A DNA stretch of 64,000 nucleotides from UBA11222 sp049323435 (GCA_049323435.1 JBMOMX010000022.1:1-64000); one strand, 5' to 3'; positions 51,808-61,213 are shown, counted from the stretch's first letter. Notes: generated by a model from the sequence alone, not told the origin. A program made the numbers and translations.

Positions 51808-53008
51808 GCGCCGCCAGCAGACCCGCAGCGCCAAGTGCGCCAAGCGGCGGCACCCAGCGCGGGGCGCGGATCGCAATATCGGGCCGCGGCTCTGTCTGAT
51901 GCAGCCGCATCAGCGCCAGATTGGTCACGATGAAAACTGCAAGCAGCACATTGCTGGTCGCTGCGGCCAATGCGCCAACGTCAAAGGGGATGACCAGTAC
52001 AAGCAGAATGGCGCCGGTCAGCAGCGTGGCGCGCACGGGCGCATGGGTGCGGGCCCAGACATGCGCGAGCGCACGCGGCAGCCAGCCGCGATCCCCCATG
52101 CCATACAGCATGCGTGACACCATCAGAATCTCGATCAGCACGCCGTTTGCGGTAGCCGTCAATGCGATAATGCCAAACAGCGCCGCATTGCCGATCGGCG
52201 AACTCAGCACCACATCCAGCAGCGGCGTGGGCGATGACGCCAATACATCAAGCGGCGTCACATGCACCGCGACATAGGCCACCACCACATAGAACAGTGT
52301 GGAAATCCCGATCGACAGCAGAATCGCGCGGGGCAATGTCCTGCCGGGATCCCGCGTTTCCTCGGCCATATTGACGAGCGCCTCAAACCCCAGAAACGCA
52401 AACATCGCGATGAATGCCCCCGATGCAATGGCGGCGGGCTCGAACACAAATTCCGGCGGGCTATAGGCTTGTGTCTGAATGACGCCCGCCGAGATGACAT
52501 AAAGCAGGCCGCCAATTTCAATCAGCGTCATCAGCGCCGCGACCGCCACGCTGCTGGCCGCAGCAAGACAGGCGGTCAGGGTGAACAGGACCACAATCAG
52601 GGCGCTGCCTGCGGCAATGGGGATCACCGGGACCAGACCATGCAGATAACCGGCGCAGCCGCGGGCAATAGACGCCGCAGCCAGCATGCCGACAGCGGCA
52701 ACGGCAAAGCCGACACTGCGTGACAGCAGGACATTGCTGAAGGCGCCATGCGCATAGGCAGCCTGGCCTGAAGCCTCGGGATGGCGCGCAGATAGCTCTG
52801 CAAAGCTCAGTGCGGTCGGAAAGGCCAGCACCCCCGCCAGCAGGAACGAAAGCGGCGCCCCCATACCGGCTGCTGCCGCAACCTGCCCTGTCAGCACATA
52901 GATGCCCGCGCCGATAATGACGCCAACCCCATACAGCGTCAGCAGGACAAGGCTCAGACTGCGTTTAAGGCGCGGCTTATTTACGGCTTGTGGCGCCGGT
53001 TGCTGCAT
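51797..53008 (-). CDS. APC-family amino acid permease
   Basis: 403 residues from the ATG giving MQQPAPQAVNKPRLKRSLSL; the longer frame to 53197 runs antisense-free into the upstream gene and has no family similarity. About twelve hydrophobic helices are visible, beginning LVLLTLYGVGVIIGAGIYVL with the G-x-G-x-x-x-G-I-Y unwound-helix signature of the APC superfamily, and FIAMFAFLGFEALVNMAEET in helix 6. It is an inner-membrane amino acid or polyamine transporter; the substrate is not determinable. Its 5' end overlaps the hydrolase gene by 32 bases. Confidence 0.86.
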   Translation of the reverse strand: MQQPAPQAVNKPRLKRSLSLVLLTLYGVGVIIGAGIYVLTGQVAAAAGMGAPLSFLLAGVLAFPTALSFAELSARHPEASGQAAYAHGAFSNVLLSRSVGFAVAAVGMLAAASIARGCAGYLHGLVPVIPIAAGSALIVVLFTLTACLAAASSVAVAALMTLIEIGGLLYVISAGVIQTQAYSPPEFVFEPAAIASGAFIAMFAFLGFEALVNMAEETRDPGRTLPRAILLSIGISTLFYVVVAYVAVHVTPLDVLASSPTPLLDVVLSSPIGNAALFGIIALTATANGVLIEILMVSRMLYGMGDRGWLPRALAHVWARTHAPVRATLLTGAILLVLVIPFDVGALAAATSNVLLAVFIVTNLALMRLHQTEPRPDIAIRAPRWVPPLGALGAAGLLAAQLL

Positions 53009-53813
53009 GATCCGGCTCTCTATCCAGGCTGCGCTCCAGCCAATCGGCGCAATGTTCCGCAATGCTGCGCCAGTCCGGCCCATCCAGCATCCAGTGGCTG
53101 ACTTCATCAAAGCAGTGAAAATCCGCCTTTGCACCATAACGCAAGGCGATTTGCCGCACCGTGTCAGGTGCATTGATAGTGTCAAGGCCGCCCGCAAGCG
53201 TCAGCACCGGGCATGTATGCCTGCTTGTATTCACCCGGCTGGCCTGCCTCGGGTCCATCATCCAGCACATAATTTCAAACAGCGCGTAACCGGATTCAGG
53301 AGACAGACGCGCCAGAATGGATTTTTTGTCCGGTTCCGCAATATGTGACAGCGCATAGTCCGCTGCGGTCTTCCGGTCAGGCGCAAGCACGCTTTGACCC
53401 CAGCCCATGCCACTGGCGAAAATTCCAAATGCCGTCAGCATTTCCATTGAAGACGCCGGAATGATGCCCGCAGGCGGCGAAGGCGCCAACAGCACCGCAC
53501 AGGCGCCATGCCCGCGCGCCGCCAGCATCTGGCACAATAGCCCGCCCATGGAATGACCCATCAGAATGATCTCGCCCTCCAGACTTTCAATCAGCGCCTC
53601 AAGATCGCGCAGATAGTCTTTCAAGCTGGTGCGGGCAAGTGCGGCGGGAACCTTGCCGTCCAGTAATGGGCCATGATGGCGCAGATCCGGCGCAATGCAG
53701 CGATAGCCGCGCGCCTCGAAAAAATCCTGGAAATTCTCAAATGCCCAGCCGCCGCTAAAGGCCCCGTGCACCATCAGGATGGTTGCGTTTGCAGACCTGA
53801 TAGCTGCGCTCAT
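52977..53813 (-). CDS. Alpha/beta hydrolase
   Basis: 278 residues of alpha/beta hydrolase fold. The oxyanion segment is ILMVHGAFSGGWAFEN, the nucleophile elbow is ILMGHSMGGLLCQM (G-H-S-M-G), and the acid and His are probably in LTLAGGLDTINAPD and FDEVSHWMLDGPDW. There is no signal peptide. Substrate unknown; it could be an esterase or carboxylic ester hydrolase. It overlaps rppH by 4 bases at the start and the permease gene by 32 bases at the end. Confidence 0.85.
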   Translation of the reverse strand: MSAAIRSANATILMVHGAFSGGWAFENFQDFFEARGYRCIAPDLRHHGPLLDGKVPAALARTSLKDYLRDLEALIESLEGEIILMGHSMGGLLCQMLAARGHGACAVLLAPSPPAGIIPASSMEMLTAFGIFASGMGWGQSVLAPDRKTAADYALSHIAEPDKKSILARLSPESGYALFEIMCWMMDPRQASRVNTSRHTCPVLTLAGGLDTINAPDTVRQIALRYGAKADFHCFDEVSHWMLDGPDWRSIAEHCADWLERSLDREPDHAATGATSRK

Positions 53814-54355
53814 GCGCGCGCCCTGTGTTGCAGGGCAATGGCGTGGGGGCGAAACTCGTCCACGATGCGGGCATAGATTTCACGTTTGAAGGCAACGGCC
53901 AGCGCACATACCGCGTCAATATCCACCCACTTCCAGGCGTCAAATTCCGGATGCGCCGTGGCGATGTTGATTTCGCTGTCTGCACCGTTAAAACGCAGGG
54001 CAAACCATTTCTGCGCCTGGCCCCGGTATCTTCCGGACCATTTCATCGCAGCAATTTCATGCGGCAGATCATAACAGTGCCATTGGCGGCTTTGCGCCAG
54101 CAGGGTTGCGTTGCGCGTTCCCACCTCTTCTTGCAGTTCGCGCATCGCAGCCATTTCCGGCGTCTCGCCCGGGTCAATGCCGCCCTGCGGCAATTGCCAG
54201 GGCTTGTCAATCAGCCTACGGATAATCTCATCCGTGTCCACATCATTGCGCCTGCCCGCAAAAACCTGACCGCGCGCATTCAGCAGAAATATCCCGGCAC
54301 AGGGCCGGTAATGTTCCGGCAGGCTGTCGCTGGTAAATTGGTAAAGTTCGCTCAC
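53810..54355 (-). CDS. rppH: RNA pyrophosphohydrolase (Nudix family)
   Basis: 181 residues. The Nudix box is GGIDPGETPEMAAMRELQEE followed by VGT, preceded by PWQLPQ, the RppH/IalA signature. RPCAGIFLLNARGQVFAGRR is the usual N-terminal strand. RppH removes pyrophosphate from triphosphorylated mRNA 5' ends or splits Ap4A. It overlaps the YibQ-like gene by 4 bases, as in many alphaproteobacteria where ctpA, yibQ-like and rppH form one operon. Confidence 0.92.
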   Translation of the reverse strand: MSELYQFTSDSLPEHYRPCAGIFLLNARGQVFAGRRNDVDTDEIIRRLIDKPWQLPQGGIDPGETPEMAAMRELQEEVGTRNATLLAQSRQWHCYDLPHEIAAMKWSGRYRGQAQKWFALRFNGADSEINIATAHPEFDAWKWVDIDAVCALAVAFKREIYARIVDEFRPHAIALQHRARA

Positions 54356-55512
54356 TTTGTATCTCCCGCCATATTTTCCTGAACAAGCGCCGTAACCGGC
54401 GCCAGCGTAATTCCGCGCTCATGCAGTTTTTCGGCCCAAAGGCCAATACGTTCAATCGTCAAAGGCAGGGTGTTGCCAGCCGCTGCGGCCTGACCTTCGG
54501 CCAGCGCCCTGCGTTCCAGCGCGGCCAGCGCTTCGTCGATACCGGCGGCGCTCAAATCCTTGTCCAGTTGCGTTGACGCCGAAACAAAGGGCATGCCGAT
54601 GCGCCTGGCAATGTCCGGAATCTTGCTGCGCGACGCCGACTGATTATCCACAATCATCAGTCCACGTCCTTTTAATTCGGCCATCACCGGGCCCAGCGCC
54701 GTTTCGGCGGTTAAAAACTTTCCCCCGAAAAAATTGGTAACGCCTGCATAACCGGCAACCCGCGATAGCAGCCATTCCAGCCGGCCGGTATTTTCTTCGG
54801 CAGACAGGCTGGTCAGCAGCGCCTGCGGGCCCGGATCATTCTCGGGATAATCATATGGCTCCATCGGCAATTCCAGCAGCACCTCATGGCCGCGCATACG
54901 CGCCTGCGCCACCCATTCCTGAAGCCCCTCGCCATAGGGTGAGAAGGCCAGGGAAATGGCGGCAGGCAGGCGCTGCAATGCCAGCCGGGTGGGTGCTTCG
55001 GCCAGACCCATGCCGCTGATCACGATGGAAATTTTTGGCCGCCCGTCGCCAAGCGGGGCCGGATGCGCATAGACATGCCAGGACCGCGCGCCATCCTCGG
55101 CAATGCGCGGCAGGGGGCCGACCACGGTTTGCTCCACCAGGCTGGGGTCGGGCACCGGCGCAAGGCTGATCCGGCCATCGGGCCCGATGCTTGACGGCAG
55201 GATGCGGCGTTGCACAGGCGGCGGCGGGGCGCTAACCGGCGCCTGCTGAGCCGTTGCCGGTTTCGGAGCGGACATTAATTCTTCAACCTTGCCGCCAGCG
55301 GACTGATCCAGCGGCAGCGACACGCTGGGCAGCGCCGTGCCCGTATCGCGTGTTGCCAGCCATGCGGCGCCGCCGCCAAGAATAACGAACAGCAGAAAGG
55401 TTGCGATCAGAACGGGGCTGGGGCCGGGACGGGGCGCGGGCTCCCCTTCCGCATGCGGCGGTTTTCTGGGGGGACGGCGCGCCCCCCCGGATTTTGCTGG
55501 TTTACGCGCCAA
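54352..55512 (-). CDS. Divergent polysaccharide deacetylase (YibQ-like) membrane protein
   Basis: 386 residues from a TTG start. A basic cytoplasmic tail leads to one membrane helix (SPVLIATFLLFVILGGGAAW), then a Pro/Ala-rich linker and a periplasmic deacetylase-like domain with KISIVISGMGLAEAPTRLAL, GHEVLLELPMEPYDYPENDP and GLMIVDNQSASRSKIPDIAR. Members of this family are related to polysaccharide deacetylases but diverge at the metal site; the activity is uncertain. It lies between ctpA and rppH, with overlap to the latter. Confidence 0.86.
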   Translation of the reverse strand: MARKPAKSGGARRPPRKPPHAEGEPAPRPGPSPVLIATFLLFVILGGGAAWLATRDTGTALPSVSLPLDQSAGGKVEELMSAPKPATAQQAPVSAPPPPVQRRILPSSIGPDGRISLAPVPDPSLVEQTVVGPLPRIAEDGARSWHVYAHPAPLGDGRPKISIVISGMGLAEAPTRLALQRLPAAISLAFSPYGEGLQEWVAQARMRGHEVLLELPMEPYDYPENDPGPQALLTSLSAEENTGRLEWLLSRVAGYAGVTNFFGGKFLTAETALGPVMAELKGRGLMIVDNQSASRSKIPDIARRIGMPFVSASTQLDKDLSAAGIDEALAALERRALAEGQAAAAGNTLPLTIERIGLWAEKLHERGITLAPVTALVQENMAGDTK

Positions 55513-55538
55513 TTTTTGGTCTCAACACCGGATTGCCG

Positions 55539-56891
55539 CTAATTCACCTGACGCTGCGCCATCAAGGACATGCCGCGCAGCAGATCCAGGGCATAGCTGA
55601 GCTGATAATCCGCAGCCGGAGCTTCCTCGGTGGACACCTTGCCGGGATCCGCAGCGCCGCCCGGCGCGGGTTTGGCGGCATCCTTGTCATTTGTTGCGGG
55701 CGCAGGCGCCTCCGGTTTGGGCTTTTGCGTGCCGCCATCCAGATGGCTGGGCAAATCGGCTTCGCTGCGCAACCGTTGTGGTTCGACCACTTCAAGTTTG
55801 GCCTGTTCAACCTTGATATCCGGTTCGATGCCCGTGGCCTGAATGGAACGGCCGGAAGGCGTGTAATAACGCGCCGTCGTCATGCGCAACGCGCCCTTGC
55901 CGCCTAAAGGTATGATCGTCTGCACCGACCCTTTGCCGAAACTGGTGGTTCCCAACACGATCGCACGGCGGTGATCCTGCAGCGCGCCCGCAACAATTTC
56001 GGATGCACTGGCCGAACCGCCATTAATGATCACAATGACCGGTTTTCCATCGGAAAGGTCGCCCTTGCCCGCGCTGTAACGCTGAATATCATCGGTGCGC
56101 CTGCCACGGGTGGAAACAATTTCTCCGCGTTCCAGAAAGGCGTCGCTGACCGATATGGCCTGATCCAGCAGGCCGCCGGGATTATTGCGCAGATCCAGCA
56201 CCACGCCCTGAAAATTGGCGCCGATTTCCTTTTTCAGCTTGGCCAGATTTTCAACCAGGCCGTCATTGGTATGTTCGTTGAAGGCGGTAATGCGCACATA
56301 GGCAATATCCTTTTCACGCCGTGCGCGTACCGATTGCACGGTAATCACGGCGCGCTTCAACACCATTTCCATGGGTTCTGCGACCCCTTCGCGGACCACG
56401 CTTAATTTGATCTCTGTGTTCACCGGGCCGCGCATCAGATCCACCGCCTCGCGCAGGCTCATTCCCATCACCTGTTTGCCATCCAGATGGGTGATATAGT
56501 CACCCGGCTGAATACCGGCCGCCGCCGCAGGCGTATCGTCAATCGGCGTAACCACTTTGACGACGCCATTTTCCATGGTCACTTCAATGCCCAGGCCGCC
56601 AAATTCGCCGCGCGTCTGCACCTGCATGTCACGATAGGCGTCCGCGTTCAGGAAGCTGGAATGCGGATCAAGCGACGACAGCATGCCATTGATGGCAGCT
56701 TCGACAAGCTCATTGTCCTTTGATTCCACCACATGATCATTGCGCACACGCTCGAATATATCTCCGAAAAGATTGAGCTGCTCATAGGTCTCCGCGCTTG
56801 CGGCGAAGGCGGCGCCGGCGGGCGCCATCACACTGGCCGCCGCCGCGCCTGCGGCAAACAGGCAGGCAAATAATCTCGATTTCATGCTCAT
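55539..56891 (-). CDS. ctpA: C-terminal processing protease, S41 family (CtpA-like)
   Basis: 450 residues from ATG 56891, whose A is the last base of the preceding stop (TAATG). A signal peptide (LFACLFAAGAAAASVMAPAG) leads to a PDZ domain (GGLGIEVTMENGVVKVVTPI, GIQPGDYITHLDGKQVMGMS) and a Ser/Lys protease core: VIINGGSASASEIVAGALQD with the nucleophile Ser and TTSFGKGSVQTIIPLG with the Lys. The C-terminus has a Pro/Ala-rich linker. It is periplasmic, often acting on peptidoglycan hydrolases; the neighbouring EnvC-like gene fits. Confidence 0.92.
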   Translation of the reverse strand: MSMKSRLFACLFAAGAAAASVMAPAGAAFAASAETYEQLNLFGDIFERVRNDHVVESKDNELVEAAINGMLSSLDPHSSFLNADAYRDMQVQTRGEFGGLGIEVTMENGVVKVVTPIDDTPAAAAGIQPGDYITHLDGKQVMGMSLREAVDLMRGPVNTEIKLSVVREGVAEPMEMVLKRAVITVQSVRARREKDIAYVRITAFNEHTNDGLVENLAKLKKEIGANFQGVVLDLRNNPGGLLDQAISVSDAFLERGEIVSTRGRRTDDIQRYSAGKGDLSDGKPVIVIINGGSASASEIVAGALQDHRRAIVLGTTSFGKGSVQTIIPLGGKGALRMTTARYYTPSGRSIQATGIEPDIKVEQAKLEVVEPQRLRSEADLPSHLDGGTQKPKPEAPAPATNDKDAAKPAPGGAADPGKVSTEEAPAADYQLSYALDLLRGMSLMAQRQVN

Positions 56892-58129
56892 TAGCCACTT
56901 ACCTTCTTTTCGCTGATTTTCAACCACGGCACGGGGTTGAAAGGTTTTCCATCCTTACGGAATTCGACGTACAAATCACGCAGGTCCGGCCCGCCATCGG
57001 GCGCGGCCTGGTCCGCGCCATCGCCTTTGGGGCCGGTTCCCATGCGTCCAACCGGCTGTGCTTGTGTCACATCCTGCCCGACAATGCCATGCACCACCGA
57101 CATGCCTGACATTAATATATGGTATCCCTCGCCCGCTTCCAGGATCAATAATTGCCCATAGGCGCGAAAGGGTCCGGCAAACACCACTTTACCGGAAAAT
57201 GGCGCAACCACTTCCGCATTTTCGCGGGTGCGGATACTGATGCCGCGCCGGGCCGCGCCCGAACTGTCTTTTTCCCCGAAACCGGCCACGATCTTGCCCC
57301 GCGCAGGCACCGGCAACAGGCCCCGCGCGGCGCTGAAGCGGACTGAAGCCGGGGCAATGGACGGTTCCGGCGCGCCGGGCGTCAAAAGCGCCACTTCCCG
57401 TTCCGGGGCAGAATCAGCAGCATCAGCTGCGGCATTCTCTGCCGGCGCCACAGGTTTGGGCCGTGGCAGGCTGGCATCTGCACCACTGGCCGGTGAGATT
57501 TTCTCCAGCCTTTGCAGCAGATCCCCTGCATCCTGCGAATTTTTGGCCAAAATAGCCATGGCGTCCGCGGTTGCCGCCGCTACTTCGATCAGGGCGGATT
57601 GCTGCCCGGCCTGCTCCTCCAGCAGCGCCGCCAGCCCTTTCTGCTCTTCGCGCAGCTCCTCCAATTGCTCAAGCCGCATGCGATGTTCCTGGGCCATCAC
57701 GGTTTCCAGCGCTTCGATTTCCGCCACATCCTCGCGCAGAACGGCAGCTTCCTGTTCCACCGTCCTGATCACCGTGCCCATAAGCTTTGCGCCGCGCACA
57801 TGGGTTATCGCAGCCCCCGGGCGGGCCAGAAGCAGCGCCGGCGGCTGACGCCCCAGCCTTTGCATCGCCGCCAGCAATTGCGACAATTCGCCATGCTGGC
57901 TGTCAAAGCGGGCAAGCTGGCTGCGCCGCCGCAATTTCAGCTCGTCGAGACGGGTTTCGCTGTCCAGTACTTCCTGTTCGCGGGCCTGGATCAGCATGGC
58001 GGTCTGCACAAGTTTGGCGTTAAGTTCCGATTGCGCAGTTTCCGGCGCGGGCTGCGCCAGCAGCGGCGCAAATCCCAGGGCCCCGTTCAGGGCTGTGATC
58101 ACCAGGATTCTGGACAAAAATATATGCAA
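56891..58129 (-). CDS. EnvC-like murein hydrolase activator with degenerate M23 domain
   Basis: 412 residues from a TTG start with a signal peptide (ILVITALNGALGFAPLLAQ). Residues about 30-210 are a long coiled coil rich in Glu, Gln, Leu and Arg; residues about 285-405 are an M23/LytM fold (ARGKIVAGFGEKDSSGAARR, VVAPFSGKVVFAGPFRAYGQ). The zinc ligands are lost: the first His/Asp positions are SSGAARRG, the H-x-H region reads YVEFRKDG, and HILMSGM replaces YAHL. That is the EnvC activator pattern. It likely activates amidases in cell separation. It overlaps ctpA by one base. Confidence 0.88.
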   Translation of the reverse strand: MHIFLSRILVITALNGALGFAPLLAQPAPETAQSELNAKLVQTAMLIQAREQEVLDSETRLDELKLRRRSQLARFDSQHGELSQLLAAMQRLGRQPPALLLARPGAAITHVRGAKLMGTVIRTVEQEAAVLREDVAEIEALETVMAQEHRMRLEQLEELREEQKGLAALLEEQAGQQSALIEVAAATADAMAILAKNSQDAGDLLQRLEKISPASGADASLPRPKPVAPAENAAADAADSAPEREVALLTPGAPEPSIAPASVRFSAARGLLPVPARGKIVAGFGEKDSSGAARRGISIRTRENAEVVAPFSGKVVFAGPFRAYGQLLILEAGEGYHILMSGMSVVHGIVGQDVTQAQPVGRMGTGPKGDGADQAAPDGGPDLRDLYVEFRKDGKPFNPVPWLKISEKKVSG

Positions 58130-58269
58130 AAATCAAAACCTGTCTTGCCGTGTCCGCAGCGCCAGTTCCGGCCCGGCATGCGTAATGCACGGGGGCCCTG
58201 CTGCAAAATACTGTTTGAGCGTGAACAAGTCCACACTCCGTTATCTGCGTTCATCCCTACACCACCCTG

Positions 58270-58770
58270 CTAAGCGCGATGATAGGGATGATTGGCCAGA
58301 ATGGTTACCGCCCGGTAAATTTGTTCCGCCAGCATCATCCGCACCAGCATATGCGGCCAGGTCATCGCGCCCAGCGACAGGCGCATCTGCGCGCGGGCCA
58401 GAACCGGAGCGTCGAGGCCATCCGCCCCGCCGATGACAAACACCAGATCACGGCATCCCTGATCACGCACACGCGCCAGCCATCCGGAAAACGCCGCGCT
58501 GGTCAGCGTGCTTCCCCTGCCATCCAGGGCTACAAGCGTTGCGCCCGCGGGCGCCTGCGCCAGCAGCAATTCACCTTCGCGCTGTTTGCGCTGCGTGCTA
58601 TCGGCATTGCCCGCGCGTTTGCTGCGATCCTCGACCTCGCACAGCGTCATGGCCCCAAATCCGAGGCGCGCGCCCAGCAGTCCGGCCTGTTTCAGATAGG
58701 CCAGGGCTGCCGCTGTTTCATCGGCCGCGGCCTTCTGGCCCCGTCCCACAGCTGCAATCAGAATGCGCAC
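58270..58770 (-). CDS. rlmH: 23S rRNA (pseudouridine1915-N3)-methyltransferase RlmH
   Basis: 166 residues from a GTG start. The SPOUT fold C-terminus has DLVFVIGGADGLDAPVLARA with the SAM-binding trefoil-knot GGxxG, and LSLGAMTWPHMLVRMMLAEQ followed by IYRAVTILANHPYHR, the RlmH signature. It modifies helix 69 of 23S rRNA. rsfS lies 8 bases upstream, the usual arrangement. It is the last gene of the rpmA-side ribosome-assembly and proline cluster. Confidence 0.94.
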   Translation of the reverse strand: MRILIAAVGRGQKAAADETAAALAYLKQAGLLGARLGFGAMTLCEVEDRSKRAGNADSTQRKQREGELLLAQAPAGATLVALDGRGSTLTSAAFSGWLARVRDQGCRDLVFVIGGADGLDAPVLARAQMRLSLGAMTWPHMLVRMMLAEQIYRAVTILANHPYHRA

Positions 58771-58778
58771 GCTATAAT

Positions 58779-59117
58779 CTAGCCGGCGCGAAGACCAAAT
58801 GCCGGTTCACCCAGCGGGGGGATCGTCACGGACCATAATTTTTCGAGATTGTAAAATTCCCGGACTTCGGGCCGGAAAATGTGGACGATCACATCCACCG
58901 CATCGACGACGACCCAATCCCCCTGGCGCAGCCCTTCGACACGGCAATTATCGCCATAAGCCTGTTTGATTTTTTCCGACACATGGTTGGCAAGCGTTGC
59001 GACATGGCGCGAGGAGGTGCCGCTGGCGATTACCAGATAATCGGCGATGCTGGATTTTCCTTCCAGCGCGATGGCGACAACATCCACGGCCTTGTCGTCT
59101 TCCAGTGAATTCAGCAC
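58779..59117 (-). CDS. rsfS: Ribosome silencing factor RsfS
   Basis: 112 residues from GTG 59117. LNSLEDDKAVDVVAIALEGK, SIADYLVIASGTSSRHVATL and GDWVVVDAVDVIVHIFRPEV define the family, which binds L14 and blocks subunit joining. The frame stays open upstream, and the 22 codons from CTG at 59183 encode a family-like lead-in (PEPETLKHLV); that CTG follows AGAGGA by 5 bases, whereas the GTG has no clear ribosome binding site. A 134-residue product from CTG is therefore possible. Confidence 0.9.
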   Translation of the reverse strand: MLNSLEDDKAVDVVAIALEGKSSIADYLVIASGTSSRHVATLANHVSEKIKQAYGDNCRVEGLRQGDWVVVDAVDVIVHIFRPEVREFYNLEKLWSVTIPPLGEPAFGLRAG

Positions 59118-59264
59118 GAGATGCTTGAGCGTCTCCGGCTCGGGATGGGGCGTACGCTGCGCGACGGCGATATCTTGGGTCAGGGGGTTCCTCTGGGGCT
59201 GGTTAAGGATATCCTATAGAATAGGCAGTGTGGGGGCAATTTGCAAAATAATTACTTGGTAAAT

Positions 59265-59855
59265 TCATTTTCGTCCCGCCCGGATTGCGGTGGAACTGGC
59301 CGGGTGCAGGCGGCAGGGGATGAAAATCCAGGCCGGAGCGGGCTGATTTGCCAAACAGGTTGCGGATGATAGCGGCAAACGGGCGGCGGCATAGCGCTGT
59401 GCCGCCTTGCCGTGCAGGGCCTTATTTCCGCTGCCTGGGCGATCCAGCACCGCGACGGGCATCAGGTGCATGATCTGGTTCCAGTCGCGCCAGCGTGGCA
59501 GTTGCGCCAGATTATCGGCCCCCATCAGCCAGACAAATTGCACCAGGGGCCAGCGGCGTTGCAGGGCGGCCAGCGTATCTTTAGTGTAAGTGGTGCGCAG
59601 GCGCCGTTCTATACAGCTGACCACAATGCGCGGATGCGCGGCACTGGCGTTGGCGGACTTCAGACGGTCCGCCAGCGGCGCCATGCCCGTTACCGGTTTA
59701 AGCGGGTTTTGCGAGCTGACCAGCCACCAGATCCGGTCAAGTTGCAGGCGTTTAAGCGCGATCAGGCTGATATGGCGGTGCCCCGCATGGGCCGGGTTGA
59801 ACGAGCCGCCCAACAGCCCCACCCGCATGCCGGGATAAAGAAGTTCGCGGTTCAC
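59265..59855 (-). CDS. nadD: Nicotinate-nucleotide adenylyltransferase
   Basis: 196 residues from a GTG start. VGLLGGSFNPAHAGHRHISL contains the GSFNPxHxGH motif of the NadD nucleotidyltransferase; WWLVSSQNPLKP and FVWLMGADNLAQLPRWRDW are also conserved. It makes nicotinic acid adenine dinucleotide in NAD synthesis. It lies 5 bases after proA and 81-147 bases before rsfS depending on the rsfS start. The C-terminus (PCRLHPASSTAIRAGRK) contains the second motif ISSTxIR as ASSTAIR. Confidence 0.94.
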   Translation of the reverse strand: MNRELLYPGMRVGLLGGSFNPAHAGHRHISLIALKRLQLDRIWWLVSSQNPLKPVTGMAPLADRLKSANASAAHPRIVVSCIERRLRTTYTKDTLAALQRRWPLVQFVWLMGADNLAQLPRWRDWNQIMHLMPVAVLDRPGSGNKALHGKAAQRYAAARLPLSSATCLANQPAPAWIFIPCRLHPASSTAIRAGRK

Positions 59856-59860
59856 GGAAC

Positions 59861-61213
59861 CTATGCCCGTGTCTGGCCCGAGCCGCGCACCACATATTTG
59901 TAGCTGGTCAGCTGGGCCGCGCCCACCGGCCCGCGCGCATGCAGCTTGCTGGTCGAAATGCCGATCTCGGCCCCCATGCCAAACTCGCCGCCATCGGCAA
60001 ACTGGGTCGAGGCATTGTGCATGACAATGGCGCTGTCGATCTGCGACAGGAATCGCTCGGCGGTGGGCAGATCATCGGTGACAATGGATTCGGTATGCTG
60101 CGAACCATAGCGCCTTATATGCGCGATGGCTTCTTCCACCCCATCAAGGATGCGCACCGAAATGATGGCGTCAAGATATTCGGTGGTCCAGTCGGCTTCG
60201 CTTGCCGGTTTGACGCGCGCATCCAGGGCCTGCACATCAGCCTGCCCGCGCACCTCGCACCCTGCCTTGATCAGATCATCCAGCAGCACCGGCAGATGCG
60301 TTGCGGCGCAGCGCCGGTCAATCAGCAGGGTTTCCGCCGCGCCGCAAATGCCGGTACGGCGCATCTTGGCGTTCAGCACAATTTTGCGCGCCATTTCCAG
60401 ATCGGCCTTGCCATCCACATAGACATGCACCAGCCCATCCAGATGGCCCATCACCGGCACCCGCGCATCGCGCGTCACACGCTCGGTCAGGCTGCGCCCG
60501 CCGCGCGGCACGATCACATCAATATACTGCGTCATATTGCCCAGCATATAGCCCACGGCGGCACGGTCGGTCGTGGGCACCCGCTGCACCGCGCCTTCGG
60601 GAATTTTGGCGGCGTTCAGCCCTTCCAGAATGCAGTCATGAATGGCGCGGCTGGAGAAATAGCTTTCCGAACCGCCGCGCAAAATCACCGCATTGCCTGC
60701 GCGCAGGCATAATGCCGCCGCATCCGCCGTAACATTGGGGCGGCTTTCATAAATGATGCCGATGACGCCCAGCGGCACGCTGACCCGTTCAATATGCAGC
60801 CCATTGGGACGGTCCCATCCGGTCAGTACCTGGCCCACCGGATTGGGCATGCCGGCAATTTCATCCAGACTGCGCACCATGGCGGCAATACGCGCATCAT
60901 CCAGTTTCAACCGGTCGAGCATGGCGGCGGGCAAGCCGGCCGCCTGCGCGGACGCCATATCCCTGGCATTGGCGCTAAGGATCAGATCCGCATTGGCGCG
61001 CATCGAGGCGGCGGCGCAATATAGCGCAGATTCCATCGCCTTGCCGTCCCTGTTGGCCAGATGCACCGCGGCCTCACGCGCACGGCGGCCGATTTCATCC
61101 ATGATGGCGGCAATATCGGCGGCAGACAGGCTGCGCGTCACCAGCTTTCCTGCGGCGGTGTCTGCCGCGCGCGCCGCATCGCGGCGCCCATCATTTATGT
61201 CGGTGATGGTCAT
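59861..61213 (-). CDS. proA: Glutamate-5-semialdehyde dehydrogenase (gamma-glutamyl phosphate reductase)
   Basis: 450 residues, an aldehyde-dehydrogenase-fold enzyme. VPLGVIGIIYESRPNVTADA, the catalytic Cys region RRTGICGAAETLLIDRR, and EFGMGAEIGISTSKLHARGP are ProA signatures. It is the second step of proline synthesis, reducing gamma-glutamyl phosphate. The N-terminal ~20 residues are extended relative to E. coli ProA (417). It overlaps proB by 4 bases (ATGA). Confidence 0.96.
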   Translation of the reverse strand: MTITDINDGRRDAARAADTAAGKLVTRSLSAADIAAIMDEIGRRAREAAVHLANRDGKAMESALYCAAASMRANADLILSANARDMASAQAAGLPAAMLDRLKLDDARIAAMVRSLDEIAGMPNPVGQVLTGWDRPNGLHIERVSVPLGVIGIIYESRPNVTADAAALCLRAGNAVILRGGSESYFSSRAIHDCILEGLNAAKIPEGAVQRVPTTDRAAVGYMLGNMTQYIDVIVPRGGRSLTERVTRDARVPVMGHLDGLVHVYVDGKADLEMARKIVLNAKMRRTGICGAAETLLIDRRCAATHLPVLLDDLIKAGCEVRGQADVQALDARVKPASEADWTTEYLDAIISVRILDGVEEAIAHIRRYGSQHTESIVTDDLPTAERFLSQIDSAIVMHNASTQFADGGEFGMGAEIGISTSKLHARGPVGAAQLTSYKYVVRGSGQTRA

